DNA of 64,000 nt, taken from assembly GCA_020638975.1 (NCBI GenBank), contig JACKHN010000020.1, positions 58,570 through 122,569 on the forward strand, read 5' to 3'. This stretch comes from Planctomycetaceae bacterium (lineage in GTDB: Bacteria > Planctomycetota > Planctomycetia > Pirellulales > Pirellulaceae). A program made the translations under genes and the position numbers. Each line of letters starts with the position of its first letter. Within the stretch, counting starts at the first letter, position 1. The notes beneath the pieces are model-generated. The model made no database searches and was not told where the DNA came from. It was given only the letters and a program-made list of their open reading frames with translations. Positions 8,867-18,450 of this stretch are shown one piece after another.

Positions 8867-9289
8867 ATGCTCGAAGTCAACCATCGCATCTCAATCCCGC
8901 TGAAAGAGTTTTCCTACACGTTCGCGCGCAGCGGTGGTCCTGGTGGTCAAAACGTCAATAAAGTTAACAGCAAGGTGACGCTGCATTGGGACGTTACCAC
9001 ATCACCAAGCTTACCTGAGGACGTTCGCGCCCGATTTCTCGCTCAATACCCGCGCCGCATTAACAAAGAGGGGCAACTCGTCATCAGCAGCGAACGGTTT
9101 CGAGATCAAGGTCGAAACGTTACCGATTGCACCAACAAGCTCCGCGAGTTGATTCTGGTCGTCGCCACGCCACCCAAAAAACGCCGACCTACCAGGCCCA
9201 CCAAAGGGTCGAAAGAAAGAAGACTCGCCGGCAAACGGGAAAAGTCGCAGAAGAAGCAAGAACGCGGAAAGAACTGGCGCGGTGAGTAA
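8867..9289 (+). CDS. arfB: Alternative ribosome-rescue factor B (peptidyl-tRNA hydrolase)
   Basis: The 140-aa protein carries the class I release factor catalytic motif, RSGGPGGQNVNKV, with GGQ at 26-28. It lacks the codon-recognition domains of RF1/RF2. The lysine/arginine-rich tail from about residue 105 (SKERRLAGKREKSQKK) is the feature ArfB inserts in the mRNA channel of stalled ribosomes. Role by family: stop-codon-independent hydrolysis of peptidyl-tRNA on ribosomes lacking a stop codon. Its end is 1 bp from the convergent radical SAM gene. Confidence 0.9.
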   Translation: MLEVNHRISIPLKEFSYTFARSGGPGGQNVNKVNSKVTLHWDVTTSPSLPEDVRARFLAQYPRRINKEGQLVISSERFRDQGRNVTDCTNKLRELILVVATPPKKRRPTRPTKGSKERRLAGKREKSQKKQERGKNWRGE

Positions 9290-9290
9290 G

Positions 9291-10187
9291 TCAAGACGAC
9301 CGAGCCACGGAACCGCTAGACACGTTGGAACAAATGGCCCCGTACTGATAACACGTCAAACACGCACCATGTTTCAGTTGAAAGGGGATCGCAGCCTCTT
9401 CGAGATTCTTGCCGAGTAGCGAGTCAGGCGACTCGATCAAGATCGGACAAACATGCACGCCGCGATCCGTGACGATGCGACTGTGTTCGCATACCAGCAG
9501 AGATGCATCGTAGCTTTCCATCATCGCTGGTGTGACTCGTTCGGTTTCACGATAGCCGCAGGTGCGTTGTTCTTCTGCACCGAGTTGAAGCGTCGGCAGG
9601 ATCTTCAAACGTGGACGCGAGTAGCCTGCTTCTTTCAACATCCGTTCAAAGTTGCCGACCACTTGCGTCTCTTCTTCATCCGGCCAAGTCCTTGCCGCCG
9701 TGATAATGGGCAAGAACTTGTGTTCAACCAACTGCATGACGCCTCGCATCGCACGATCAAATGTTCCTTCGCCGCGAATCGGATCGTTCGTCTCGGCCGA
9801 GAAACCGTCGATCGAAACGCGGAACTCCAAAGAAAAGAGACTGTTCGAGTCGGCGTCGCGCAACGTTTCCAGCCACTCGTCCTTGAAGACCGTACCATTC
9901 GTCAGCACCGTCGCCGGACCAAACTTCAAGGTCTCGCAAAGAATCGCAACCATGTCAGGATTGAGAAACGGTTCACCACCGGTGAAGTAGTATTCCTTCA
10001 CCCCGAGCGGTACCGATTCGTCGAGACGACGTTTTACTTCGGCGAGTGACAGGAATCCAAAGGACCGGTTCTTTGGACTACAACTAATGAAGCAATGATG
10101 ACAAGTCAGATTGCAGAGCGTGCCCGACACCTGAAACCACAAGTGGTCGAGATGAGACAGGGGAACTACCGGCGAGTCGATTGTCAT
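9291..10187 (-). CDS. Radical SAM protein
   Basis: The 298-aa protein has the iron-sulfur/SAM motif CNLTCHHC (CxxxCxxC) near residues 25-32, then YYFTGGEPFLNP (the GGE motif), VLTNGTV and RVSIDG, all as in radical SAM enzymes. The C-terminus holds further cysteines (CPILIES..., GACLTCYQYGAICS) that may bind an auxiliary cluster as in SPASM-like proteins. It begins 7 bp after the stop of an FAD-dependent oxidoreductase gene, so the two are very likely one operon. The substrate is unknown. Confidence 0.85.
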   Translation of the reverse strand: MTIDSPVVPLSHLDHLWFQVSGTLCNLTCHHCFISCSPKNRSFGFLSLAEVKRRLDESVPLGVKEYYFTGGEPFLNPDMVAILCETLKFGPATVLTNGTVFKDEWLETLRDADSNSLFSLEFRVSIDGFSAETNDPIRGEGTFDRAMRGVMQLVEHKFLPIITAARTWPDEEETQVVGNFERMLKEAGYSRPRLKILPTLQLGAEEQRTCGYRETERVTPAMMESYDASLLVCEHSRIVTDRGVHVCPILIESPDSLLGKNLEEAAIPFQLKHGACLTCYQYGAICSNVSSGSVARSS

Positions 10188-10194
10188 TGCGATT

Positions 10195-11457
10195 TCAACT
10201 CAGCAGCGTAACCGCGGTCTTGTACAAGTCGAGGTCTTCTCGATCGCCGATGATCGTGAAAAGATCGCGAATCTGTTCGAGGCCGATGGAGACAAGGAAA
10301 TTGGGATTTCTGCCGTAGCTCTTCGCACCAAGAATGTAGAAGTCTGGTTCAGGATTCGTCAACGTTTGCGGGCCGTGCGACTTCTGGACCATGCAATCCC
10401 CCGCTCGCGATCCTTGAAGCGCCGCAGCCAACTTCATGGGCCCCGACGTCGCGTAGCACTCGTGAATTTGCAGCTCTTGATAGATTCGATTGTCCGGTCG
10501 GCACCCCACGTTGGCGACGATCGCATCGAACTCGTCTCGTTCTTTCGCTTCGCCTGCAAGTTCGACTTGGAACTTACCGGTCGTTTCGTCGTAGCAGACC
10601 GAAGCTAAGCTCATGCCTAGCTTGAAGCTCACGTTCGCCGACGCGCCGGATGCAAGCCGATTTGCTTCGGCAGTCACCGAAGCACGTTCGGGCAAGCGAT
10701 CGTCTGGGATCGGCATAATTGGACCGGCTTCTGTTACTTGCCGGACGAGCCACGTGACTCGGGTATTCGGCGCGTCTTCGGCGAGTTTGGCAAGTGCGAC
10801 GACGGTGGTTGCGGCGGAGTATCCAGCACCGATGACGAGCGTCTTGCGATCCGCGTATTGTGATCGCGCTGATCCCGTCACATCGGGCACACCGTATTCG
10901 ATTTGATCTCGCAGCGCCGTCTCACCGACGGCCGGCAGTCCCCCCTCCCCTGCCCAGTTCGGATTACCGAAGACACCGGTCGTGTCGATAACGACTTCCG
11001 CGGTACCAATGAACTCCGCCCCCGCGCTATCCCGGTAGAGAATCCGAAAGTCGGAATCGGCTCGATCTTCGGTACCGATCGCTTCTCCCTTCAGCAGTTC
11101 CGGTCGTCCTACACTCACGACTTCGATCCCCAACTTCAAATGATCACCGAGCAGATCGGTTTGCGACAGTGGCAGCAGGTATCGATCAACATACTCCAAT
11201 CCCGTCAGGAACTCGTCGTCACCGGGCGGCACATATCCTTCTTCTTGAGCCCGCAAAGCAGCCAGCCCCAGTGTCGAGCGATTCATCCCGAACGGACTGA
11301 ACATTCGCACGTGTCCCCACCGCAAGATATTTTCGGCAACATTGCCTCGCTCGTAGATATCGACGTCGTAACCGAGAAACCTGGCGTAAAGCGCAGCTTC
11401 CAAGCCGATCGGCCCCGCGCCCAGGATTGCTACTCGTGCTGGTGTATCAACTGCCAT
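10195..11457 (-). CDS. FAD/NAD(P)-dependent oxidoreductase
   Basis: The 420-aa protein starts with a Rossmann motif VAILGAGPIGLEAALYA (GAGPIG at 13-18), and a second nucleotide-binding motif LVIGAGYSAATTVVAL lies mid-protein. This is the two-dinucleotide layout of flavin monooxygenase or pyridine-nucleotide oxidoreductases. WGHVRMFSPFGMN near residue 50 is distinctive for this subgroup. It is cytoplasmic. It is the first gene of a two-gene minus-strand operon with a radical SAM protein, which suggests a shared biosynthetic or modification pathway that I cannot identify. Confidence 0.8.
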   Translation of the reverse strand: MAVDTPARVAILGAGPIGLEAALYARFLGYDVDIYERGNVAENILRWGHVRMFSPFGMNRSTLGLAALRAQEEGYVPPGDDEFLTGLEYVDRYLLPLSQTDLLGDHLKLGIEVVSVGRPELLKGEAIGTEDRADSDFRILYRDSAGAEFIGTAEVVIDTTGVFGNPNWAGEGGLPAVGETALRDQIEYGVPDVTGSARSQYADRKTLVIGAGYSAATTVVALAKLAEDAPNTRVTWLVRQVTEAGPIMPIPDDRLPERASVTAEANRLASGASANVSFKLGMSLASVCYDETTGKFQVELAGEAKERDEFDAIVANVGCRPDNRIYQELQIHECYATSGPMKLAAALQGSRAGDCMVQKSHGPQTLTNPEPDFYILGAKSYGRNPNFLVSIGLEQIRDLFTIIGDREDLDLYKTAVTLLS

Positions 11458-11691
11458 CGATCAAACGACCCTAGAATGATGCTGCTCGAATCCTATAAGA
11501 TGAAACGCACCGTTATTGTGAGGTGGCGTACCTTTGCCTCCAATGTAGTCGCCACGCGTCACCGTGACGAGGCACTAGGACCCGAGTTAAGTTCTCCCAA
11601 AAGTTCGCTTCGCAATTCCGACTCACGGCTAAAAGTTCATCGCGGCGGTGCGTGATGGCGGTGCCAACAACGAGCTACGAGGCCACGACGT

Positions 11692-12285
11692 ATGAGCAAC
11701 CTCCGAGCATGTCATTGCTGCGGGCTGATTCATCGTGTGCCGACTCTCGCGCATGCTCAGGTCGCGACCTGCACAAGATGCCGCGCCACGATTCAGAGAG
11801 AAACTGGCGGTCGACTCGCCGCCAGCAGAACCGCGGCGACCGCCTTCGGAGCATTCATTCTATTTTGGCCAGCGACGCTGTTGCCGATTCTCGAGATGGA
11901 ACGACTCGGGCATCACAACGAATCGAGCCTGCTGTTCGGCACGATTGACTTGCTCAGACATGGCGATTGGTTTGTCGGAATCATCGTGCTCGTGTTCTCG
12001 ATCATCTTTCCACTGGTTAAGATCGTGATGCTGCTCGAACTCAGCCTGCTCGGCCTGCTTCAACGTCGGCACAAGGCGTTGACATATCGTGTGATGGAAT
12101 ATGCCGGCAAGTGGAGCATGATGGACGTCATGCTGCTGGCGTTTCTGGTCATGCTCGTAAAACTTGGCGATCTCGTCGAATTCAATTTCGGCCCCGCCGT
12201 TGTGGCATTCGTATTGTGCGTTGCGATGAGCATGATCGCGTCGATGTCGTTCGACCCGCACGCGATCTGGGAGGAGCAATCGTGA
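11692..12285 (+). CDS. pqiA: PqiA-like membrane protein
   Basis: The 197-aa protein begins with a small zinc-ribbon-like segment (CHCC near residue 7 and CTRC near residue 27). About four membrane segments follow, with ATLLPILEMERLG and GKWSMMDVMLLAFLV, both characteristic of the PqiA family (paraquat-inducible protein A). E. coli PqiA has two such halves; this is the single-half form. Its stop overlaps the GTG start of the PqiB-like gene. In the PqiABC system the pair forms an inner-membrane base for a lipid channel across the periplasm. Confidence 0.8.
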   Translation: MSNLRACHCCGLIHRVPTLAHAQVATCTRCRATIQRETGGRLAASRTAATAFGAFILFWPATLLPILEMERLGHHNESSLLFGTIDLLRHGDWFVGIIVLVFSIIFPLVKIVMLLELSLLGLLQRRHKALTYRVMEYAGKWSMMDVMLLAFLVMLVKLGDLVEFNFGPAVVAFVLCVAMSMIASMSFDPHAIWEEQS

Positions 12286-14105
12286 GTCAAGGCTCAGGCG
12301 ATCCATTTCCGGTGGCTCAAGTCCATGATGGCGGCAATTTGGCGACTGCGGTTCGGCGCAACTCGAGTCGGTTGTGGATCGTGACGGGAATCTGTTTGAT
12401 TGTCGCGGTCATTCTGTTCGCTTCGGCCAATCGAAACCGCGGCACTCACATCGCCGTCCGTTTCCAGCAAGGACATGGGATCAAGCCCGGCGATGTGCTG
12501 CGACATCGCGGGATCGAGGTGGGCGAAGTTACCACCGTGAAACTCGATGATGACTTGGCAACGGTGATCGTCAACATTGTGCTCGAACCTGCCTCAGCCG
12601 GCCTCGCAAGGGAAGGCAGTCGTTTCTGGATCGAGCGACCGCGGCTTAGCTTAGCTCGCATCAGCGGCCTAGAGACGGTTGTCGGCGCGAAATATCTCGG
12701 CGTCTTGCCGGGTGACAAGGATGCCGCGCCAAAGTTTTTATTCGACGGAGACGAATCGCCGCTGATGGTTCTCGACACGCATGTGCGCGAGATCGAAATT
12801 CATTTTCGCGATGGGCACGGGTTGCAGATTGGCGATGAATTGAAACACCGAGGCATCGTCGTCGGCGAAGTGTCAGACGTCGAACTGAACAACGAATTGT
12901 CTGGTGTCACCGTCAATGTGCGACTCGTCGACAGCGCACAGGATCTTGCGCGAGCCGGTAGCCAGTTCTGGATCGAACGCCCTGACGTGAGCCTGACCGG
13001 CATCCGCGGCTTGGAGACAATTGTCGGGGGACGATATCTCGCAGTGGTTCCCGGCCCTGATGACGCAGAGCTGCTCACCTCGTTCACCGGACTAGAAGTC
13101 GCCCCTTCGACGACCGAGCGAACTGAGGGTGGGTTGGAGATCACACTGGAAGGTGTTCATCGACGAGGCGTTCGACCAGGAGCTCCCGTGCTCTATCGCG
13201 GACACAAGATCGGTCAAATCGTCTCGCTAGGATTGTCGCCAGACGCATCGCGAGTCGAAGCCCGAGCTTACATCGAGCCGTCCTTCAGGCGAATCGTTCG
13301 AACAAACACCGTCTTCTGGAGTACAAGCGGAATCAAAGCGAACTTCAGCATCACCGGCGGCTTTGATCTGAGTGCTGAAACCTTGGAGACGATTGCGGCG
13401 GGCGGTGTTTCGCTGGCAACTCCCGATTCGCCGGGCAAGGCAGTCAACACCGGTCACCGCTTCACGCTGTTGAGCAAAGGCGACGAGGGCTTTGACGAAG
13501 CCACTTGGACCAGCTGGCAACCGCATATTGCGTTGGGGTCGATCGAGTTGCCAGAAGCGATGACGTTGCCCCAACCCGCGCGCGCGACATTGACTTGGCA
13601 AGAGAAGCGAATCGGTCTGACGCGGAATCGCCAGCGCGACGGTTGGCTCTTGGCATTGTCAGATCATCGACTGCTGGGGCCCGCCGACCTGCTAATCCCA
13701 CCCGACACCGCTCTCGACGGAAAGGCAACCCTTCAACTGCTCGGGCAGGAGATTTCAATTAGCGTGGAACGAATTGAACTGCACGGTAAACTGGCAACGC
13801 TGCGATTGGACGAGCCGCTGAAAGATTTCGTCGCATGGCCCGTCGAGCGTTTGCGCAAGCCACAAGCGATCGAAGAAGTGTTCACATTCGCCGAGTCCGC
13901 CGAATCCGGCTTCCCGATTCCGGCCAGTCGATTGAACGCCACCTCAGGAGTCGATGAGTGGGACATCGCTCCATCGTTTTCCATCAGTCCACAACTTCAT
14001 GGTGCGTGCGTTGTATCACGGTCCGACGGATCGGTACTTGGCTTGGTGGTCGTTGATCGGGGAATCGCCCACGTCGCCTTCGCGCCTATCGTCGCAACAC
14101 CGTAA
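12282..14105 (+). CDS. pqiB: PqiB-like MCE domain protein
   Basis: From the GTG at 12282, which overlaps the pqiA stop (GTGA), the protein has 607 aa. One N-terminal membrane anchor (about 30-48) is followed by three MCE/MlaD repeats at about 55-155, 170-275 and 285-400. The first two repeats share GHG-PGD-L-HRGI-VGEV and SRFWIERP/SQFWIERP, showing a clear internal duplication. A long C-terminal region follows (about 400-607). Family role: hexameric MCE rings forming a lipid-transport needle from inner to outer membrane. No pqiC-like lipoprotein gene follows. Confidence 0.82.
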   Translation: MSQGSGDPFPVAQVHDGGNLATAVRRNSSRLWIVTGICLIVAVILFASANRNRGTHIAVRFQQGHGIKPGDVLRHRGIEVGEVTTVKLDDDLATVIVNIVLEPASAGLAREGSRFWIERPRLSLARISGLETVVGAKYLGVLPGDKDAAPKFLFDGDESPLMVLDTHVREIEIHFRDGHGLQIGDELKHRGIVVGEVSDVELNNELSGVTVNVRLVDSAQDLARAGSQFWIERPDVSLTGIRGLETIVGGRYLAVVPGPDDAELLTSFTGLEVAPSTTERTEGGLEITLEGVHRRGVRPGAPVLYRGHKIGQIVSLGLSPDASRVEARAYIEPSFRRIVRTNTVFWSTSGIKANFSITGGFDLSAETLETIAAGGVSLATPDSPGKAVNTGHRFTLLSKGDEGFDEATWTSWQPHIALGSIELPEAMTLPQPARATLTWQEKRIGLTRNRQRDGWLLALSDHRLLGPADLLIPPDTALDGKATLQLLGQEISISVERIELHGKLATLRLDEPLKDFVAWPVERLRKPQAIEEVFTFAESAESGFPIPASRLNATSGVDEWDIAPSFSISPQLHGACVVSRSDGSVLGLVVVDRGIAHVAFAPIVATP

Positions 14106-14343
14106 GCGCTTTGTCGCGTCGTGAACGGCCCCGTCCCTTCGCCCTGAACGCCGCTGGCTTGCGAAACCTTGCGGGCTGTAACGAATAATCACGTGCTTGC
14201 TGGGCAAAATCACATTTTTGAGTAATCAAAAAAAGTAATTAGCGCGCCGATTCGCACAGTTACGCCGATGGAAATCCAATAGGCCAGAAAGGCAAACACG
14301 CAAACTCAACAAGTACGATTCTCCTCCTTTGAAAGTGACACGG

Positions 14344-15228
14344 ATGTCAGCGAACCGATTTGCAACAGTTCTCAGCGTCACACTTCTCGCGACCTTGCCC
14401 GTCTGTGTCCTTCGTGGTGAAGAGTTGTGGGTCGGTGGATGCAACGCGGACTCACCAGGTACGCTTTTTCAATGGTCTTACGGGAATAGCTTCTCGGGTG
14501 GTCCTGACTTAAACGCACCGCTTGTCACGGACCGGCCCGACTTCACAGAAGCTAGTTCGACCGTCGGGCGTCGAGTGGCCCAAATCGAGTTCGGCTACAC
14601 CTACATTTACGACCACGATCGCGTAACTCAAACCGTCAATCACTCTACGCCCGAAATGCTATTGCGGTACGGCATCTTAGCGGATTGGCTTGAGTTTCGT
14701 ATTGCCGGCAACTACGCGAACGAAGGACTCAATGGTGTTGGAACGTCGGGTGCGGAGGACCTCTATCTTGCCTTTAAAATCGGCCTCACACCACAAGAAG
14801 GCCATCTGCCTGAAATGGCTCTAATACCACAAATGACCGCTCCGACCGGACACAGCGCATTTACTGCTGACGAGGTTCTTCCCGGGGTGAACTGGATCTA
14901 TGCTTGGGAAATCAACGGCTTCATTTCCACCGCTGGCAGCACGCAATTCAATCGTGCGATCGATGAAGCGACAGGCTCGTCGTATACCGAATGGGCACAA
15001 TCTTGGACGATCGCCTACTCACTTGTCGACAAACTCGGAGCGTACACCGAATGGTTTGCGTTCTTTCCGGACAGCGCTGATACGGCCAAGCCTCAGCACT
15101 ACTTCAACGGCGGTTTCACCTACCTGCTGTGCAACGATGTGCAGTGGGATATCCGCGCCGGTGTCGGCCTGAACGATGCCGCCGATGACTACTTCGTCGG
15201 CACCGGGTTCTCGGTGCGATTTCACTAA
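14344..15228 (+). CDS. Outer-membrane barrel of the phenol MetA-pathway transporter type
   Basis: I use the ATG at 14344 (294 aa); an in-frame TTG at 14329 is the alternative. A signal peptide precedes VLRGEELW. The mature protein shows LVTDRPDFTEASSTVGRRV, the sequence hallmark of the 'putative MetA-pathway of phenol degradation' barrel family. Aromatic beta strands run to a terminal FSVRFH. It is probably an outer-membrane channel. The family name does not prove phenol metabolism, and no such genes are nearby. Confidence 0.75.
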   Translation: MSANRFATVLSVTLLATLPVCVLRGEELWVGGCNADSPGTLFQWSYGNSFSGGPDLNAPLVTDRPDFTEASSTVGRRVAQIEFGYTYIYDHDRVTQTVNHSTPEMLLRYGILADWLEFRIAGNYANEGLNGVGTSGAEDLYLAFKIGLTPQEGHLPEMALIPQMTAPTGHSAFTADEVLPGVNWIYAWEINGFISTAGSTQFNRAIDEATGSSYTEWAQSWTIAYSLVDKLGAYTEWFAFFPDSADTAKPQHYFNGGFTYLLCNDVQWDIRAGVGLNDAADDYFVGTGFSVRFH

Positions 15229-15547
15229 TGGATCCGCACGACTCACCGCTTGACTCGTGTCCATCTCTTCGCCTGGACCAGCAACATAGACGCGAGCCCC
15301 GCAGTCCGGCGCGCGTTCAGTCCGAAAAGAAGGAAATGTTTTCTCAGCCGTTAAAGTCGCGTTGGTCGTTACAGGCCCTGCTTTCGGTACAACCGATTGA
15401 GCACAATTGTCACGCCCTCAGATACGCAAAAGTCGTTCAATCAATACCATCGTCCTGACCGAATCAAGCTTGAAGAAGCAGGGGCTGTACGCTTGGGCGA
15501 TGGATTTGCCCGCTTCGAAGTAATTGCCTTCAAAACGGATTTTCGTC
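15229..15547. other. 319-bp intergenic region
   Basis: This lies between two surface-protein genes on the plus strand. A short frame (15228-15458) is open, but its composition does not look coding and it has no ribosome binding site. I see no hairpin terminator or repeat here. Confidence 0.5.
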
Positions 15548-17314
15548 ATGGCTTGTAATTACGTGCGATTCGCTTTCCTCACGATCGCGTGCTTATTGGC
15601 CAGTCGCGGCGTTTCACAGGAGAACGCGTCTGGCTATTCACGATATGGCACCCCAAGTGCGAGCCAACCCTACGGGCAAGGTAGCTACGGTTATGCGCCG
15701 TCGCCGCGACACGAGCCTTCGAGTGCTTACCCGCAGACAATGACCCAATCGCCGCCGTACCAGGGTGCGACGTGGCAAGGGGAACCGATCGTGGAGTTTC
15801 CGTCCACTTCCTCGTCTGCGCCAATGCGAACTCCCATCACGGGGGGACAGGCGACCAATTATCCGATGCCGGTGGCGGCAAACCCAAACGTGCCATACCC
15901 TCCGCAGCAGCCATCTGGTCAGCCAGCGACTGGCTACCGCCAAACGCCCAACTCAGTATACGACAGCTCTTACCGTACGGTTGCGACGACACAGTTCCCC
16001 GCCCCCGCAACTCAAGGTGGGCCGCAATTCGCGTCGATGGGCAACGGCGCGAGTGGCATGTATGCACCGGGGATGGGTCAAACGTCAGAAGCACCTCTCC
16101 CCGTGCCTGCCGAACCTTACTATGGCAACTCATTCGCGAGTAGTGTAACGACGGGCTGCGATCAGTACGGATGCGATGCTTCCTCGAGCAGATTCTTCAT
16201 GACCTACGACTTTCTTTATTGGACGATATCGCCACCCAAGACAACGAAGATCGGCAGCACGCAACTCGAAGGCGACTACACCCGCGGCGGCGTCACGACT
16301 CACTTCGAGAACAGCTTGGACACGAGCTTCATGGATGTCGAGTTTCAATCTGGGCACCGCGTCGAGTTTGGTTGTCGTGATTGCTATAGTGGCTGGCTCG
16401 TTGGTTATTCCTACGGTTCGCAATCGCAAGGGCTGACGAGCAGTTCCGTCAACTTCCTGCCCGCCGATCCCGGCTTTCCGAATTTCGCACAGTCCTATCT
16501 GGCTGGCTACTCCGATGGGAATGGCGATGGGATTGATGACGACCTGAATCTGAATAACTTTTACGGAAGGTTCGGGGAAGACGTTGGAACGCCCGATGGA
16601 ATGGGCGGATACAACTTGCCGACCGATGGAACACCCGACGTTCCGGCACCAACTGACACGGGTGACTTGCAGATCTATCTCCCTGTATTCGACGAAGCGA
16701 GCGTGCAAAACACACTCACGATGTCTAACCTTGAGATCATGTACATGACCCGTATGAATCGCGACCACACGAGCAACATCGAGCTTCTTTACGGTGTTCG
16801 GTATCTTGATCTTGAAGACTACTTCTCATTCAGCGGTACGGGCGGCACGCTCGATGCGACTTCGGTGGCCGTGACGTCCGACAATCGACTGCTCGGCCTA
16901 CAACTGGGTGCCCGCTGGCAAAAGTGTTTTGGTGCATGGTATCTCAACGCCGAAGGTCGCTTCCTGGCTGCCGCGAACATGCAAAACAACCAGATGCAGG
17001 GGCACGTCGCCAGCAATATCCTGACAAATTCAAATGGCCAGAACGGGCCGGTCAACTTGAATCCGCAGTCGTTCAACTACGCGTATTCCGACAACGAGTG
17101 GGCGCCGCTGGGCGAGTTGCGATTGCAAGCAATCTTGCCGATCAACGACTGGGCGGCTTTTCGATTGGGATACACCGGCTTCGTCGTCGGCGGGATCAGT
17201 CGGGCAAGTCAGAAAGTTGACTACGTATTGCCAAGGTTTGGACTGAACCGGTCTGCATCTAACGAAACGGTTGTCTTCAACAGCTTCAACTTAGGCTTTG
17301 AGATCAATCGCTAG
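15548..17314 (+). CDS. BBP7-like outer-membrane protein with disordered N-terminal region
   Basis: The protein has about 588 aa from the ATG at 15548. A signal peptide ends near LASRGVSQ. Residues about 25-200 are low-complexity, rich in Pro, Gln, Ser, Tyr and Gly. A barrel domain follows, beginning FMTYDFLYWTISPPKTT and ending LGFEINR, as in the planctomycete BBP7 family. An Asp/Gly segment, DGNGDGIDDDLNLNN near residues 330-345, resembles calcium-binding loops. The coding end overlaps the convergent thiO stop by 4 bp. Likely an abundant outer-membrane/surface protein. Confidence 0.72.
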   Translation: MACNYVRFAFLTIACLLASRGVSQENASGYSRYGTPSASQPYGQGSYGYAPSPRHEPSSAYPQTMTQSPPYQGATWQGEPIVEFPSTSSSAPMRTPITGGQATNYPMPVAANPNVPYPPQQPSGQPATGYRQTPNSVYDSSYRTVATTQFPAPATQGGPQFASMGNGASGMYAPGMGQTSEAPLPVPAEPYYGNSFASSVTTGCDQYGCDASSSRFFMTYDFLYWTISPPKTTKIGSTQLEGDYTRGGVTTHFENSLDTSFMDVEFQSGHRVEFGCRDCYSGWLVGYSYGSQSQGLTSSSVNFLPADPGFPNFAQSYLAGYSDGNGDGIDDDLNLNNFYGRFGEDVGTPDGMGGYNLPTDGTPDVPAPTDTGDLQIYLPVFDEASVQNTLTMSNLEIMYMTRMNRDHTSNIELLYGVRYLDLEDYFSFSGTGGTLDATSVAVTSDNRLLGLQLGARWQKCFGAWYLNAEGRFLAAANMQNNQMQGHVASNILTNSNGQNGPVNLNPQSFNYAYSDNEWAPLGELRLQAILPINDWAAFRLGYTGFVVGGISRASQKVDYVLPRFGLNRSASNETVVFNSFNLGFEINR

Positions 17315-18438
17315 CCGCGTCCGACGCGGAAAGGTGTTAGGTCGATCTCGGGTTCTTCGCCAAACATCAACTGCCGCAACACGACCGCCGTTCCGGGCGA
17401 CATGTGCAGGCCGCTCCGATAATGGCCCGCCCCGGCAAATGCATTATCAATGCCAGACAATCGTCCAATGTAGGGAAACGAGTCGAACGATCCGGGACGC
17501 AACCCCGCCCAGCTGTTTTCGATCGGAGCATCGCGAAGCTCGGGCACAAGTTGACGCGCAAGAGCGACCAATTCACCGACGCCTTCTGGCGTCGTGCTCT
17601 TATCAAAGCCAGCTTCCTCCTCGGTCGAACCGACCAACACCCGACCATCGTCACGCGGCACCAGGTAGCGTGGCCCCTCGTTTAAGATGCGTCGAAAAGG
17701 TGGGACTTCGCACTTGAACATCACCATCTGACCGCGAATCGGCATAATACCAGTCGATATCCCAACTTGCATCAACAGCCTCTGGGTCCACGCACCCGAC
17801 GTGATGCAGTATTGATCGGCATGCAGCGGACCGGTCGTCGTCTGGACTGCGGCCAGGCGACTGTTAGAGAGTTCGAAACCCGTCGCCTCGCGATCGGCGA
17901 CGATATCGACGCCGCGGCGTTCGCACGCCAAGCGTAATGCTTTCAGGTGATCCGGGTTTCGCAATTGTGCTTCGCCCGGCAACGAGTACACGGCCTTTAG
18001 CTGACTGGCGGCAACATCGCTTAGAGCTGGTTCCAGTTCGGCGACTTCGCTGGGAGTCAATCGCTCGATCTCGATTTCAAGGTCGCGAAGCATCTCGGCG
18101 AATGCGTGCAACGAGGCGACTTCTCCGGCACTGCGAGCCAAATACAATCCGCCGCACTCTCGATAGCCGTTGTCGACGCCAGTTTCCTCGCGCAGCCGGA
18201 CCGCCCATTCGCGATGCAATTGGTGGCTCAAAGCTCGCAGCCGGTCCAATGGGTCGATCGCCGTGGCCCGATTAACGGGGGGCAAGATGCCAGCCCCGGC
18301 CCAGGAAGCTTCGCGACCGACCGAAGCGCGATCGATCAGTTGGACGTTCGAGCCATGCACAGCCAACTCATAGGCCAACGACAGGCCAACGACGCCGCCA
18401 CCAACGATCAAAATTTCCGGAGTTGAATTGGCCGACAT
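17311..18438 (-). CDS. thiO: Glycine oxidase ThiO
   Basis: The 375-aa FAD enzyme has an N-terminal dinucleotide motif ILIVGGGVVGLSLAYELA (GGGVVG at 13-18), ASWAGAGILPP, and the C-terminal DAO-family motif SWAGLRPGSFDSFPYIG with GHYRSGLHMSPGT. These match ThiO, which oxidises glycine to the iminoglycine used in thiazole synthesis for thiamine. It follows a DUF2064 protein and a glutaredoxin on the minus strand with 12- and 22-bp gaps. No thiS/thiG is adjacent, so a role outside thiamine synthesis is possible. Confidence 0.82.
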   Translation of the reverse strand: MSANSTPEILIVGGGVVGLSLAYELAVHGSNVQLIDRASVGREASWAGAGILPPVNRATAIDPLDRLRALSHQLHREWAVRLREETGVDNGYRECGGLYLARSAGEVASLHAFAEMLRDLEIEIERLTPSEVAELEPALSDVAASQLKAVYSLPGEAQLRNPDHLKALRLACERRGVDIVADREATGFELSNSRLAAVQTTTGPLHADQYCITSGAWTQRLLMQVGISTGIMPIRGQMVMFKCEVPPFRRILNEGPRYLVPRDDGRVLVGSTEEEAGFDKSTTPEGVGELVALARQLVPELRDAPIENSWAGLRPGSFDSFPYIGRLSGIDNAFAGAGHYRSGLHMSPGTAVVLRQLMFGEEPEIDLTPFRVGRG

Positions 18439-18450
18439 CGGTAACTCTGG

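Noticed and set aside
12111..12281. Upstream extension of the PqiB-like gene
   Set aside because: The extension runs inside pqiA in another frame and is Arg-rich; the GTG at 12282 overlapping the pqiA stop is the natural start.
15228..15458. Short frame starting at the stop of the phenol-type barrel gene
   Set aside because: The ATG overlaps the stop codon (TAATG), but the product is Arg/Ser/Pro-rich without structure or similarity, and there is no conserved neighbour.
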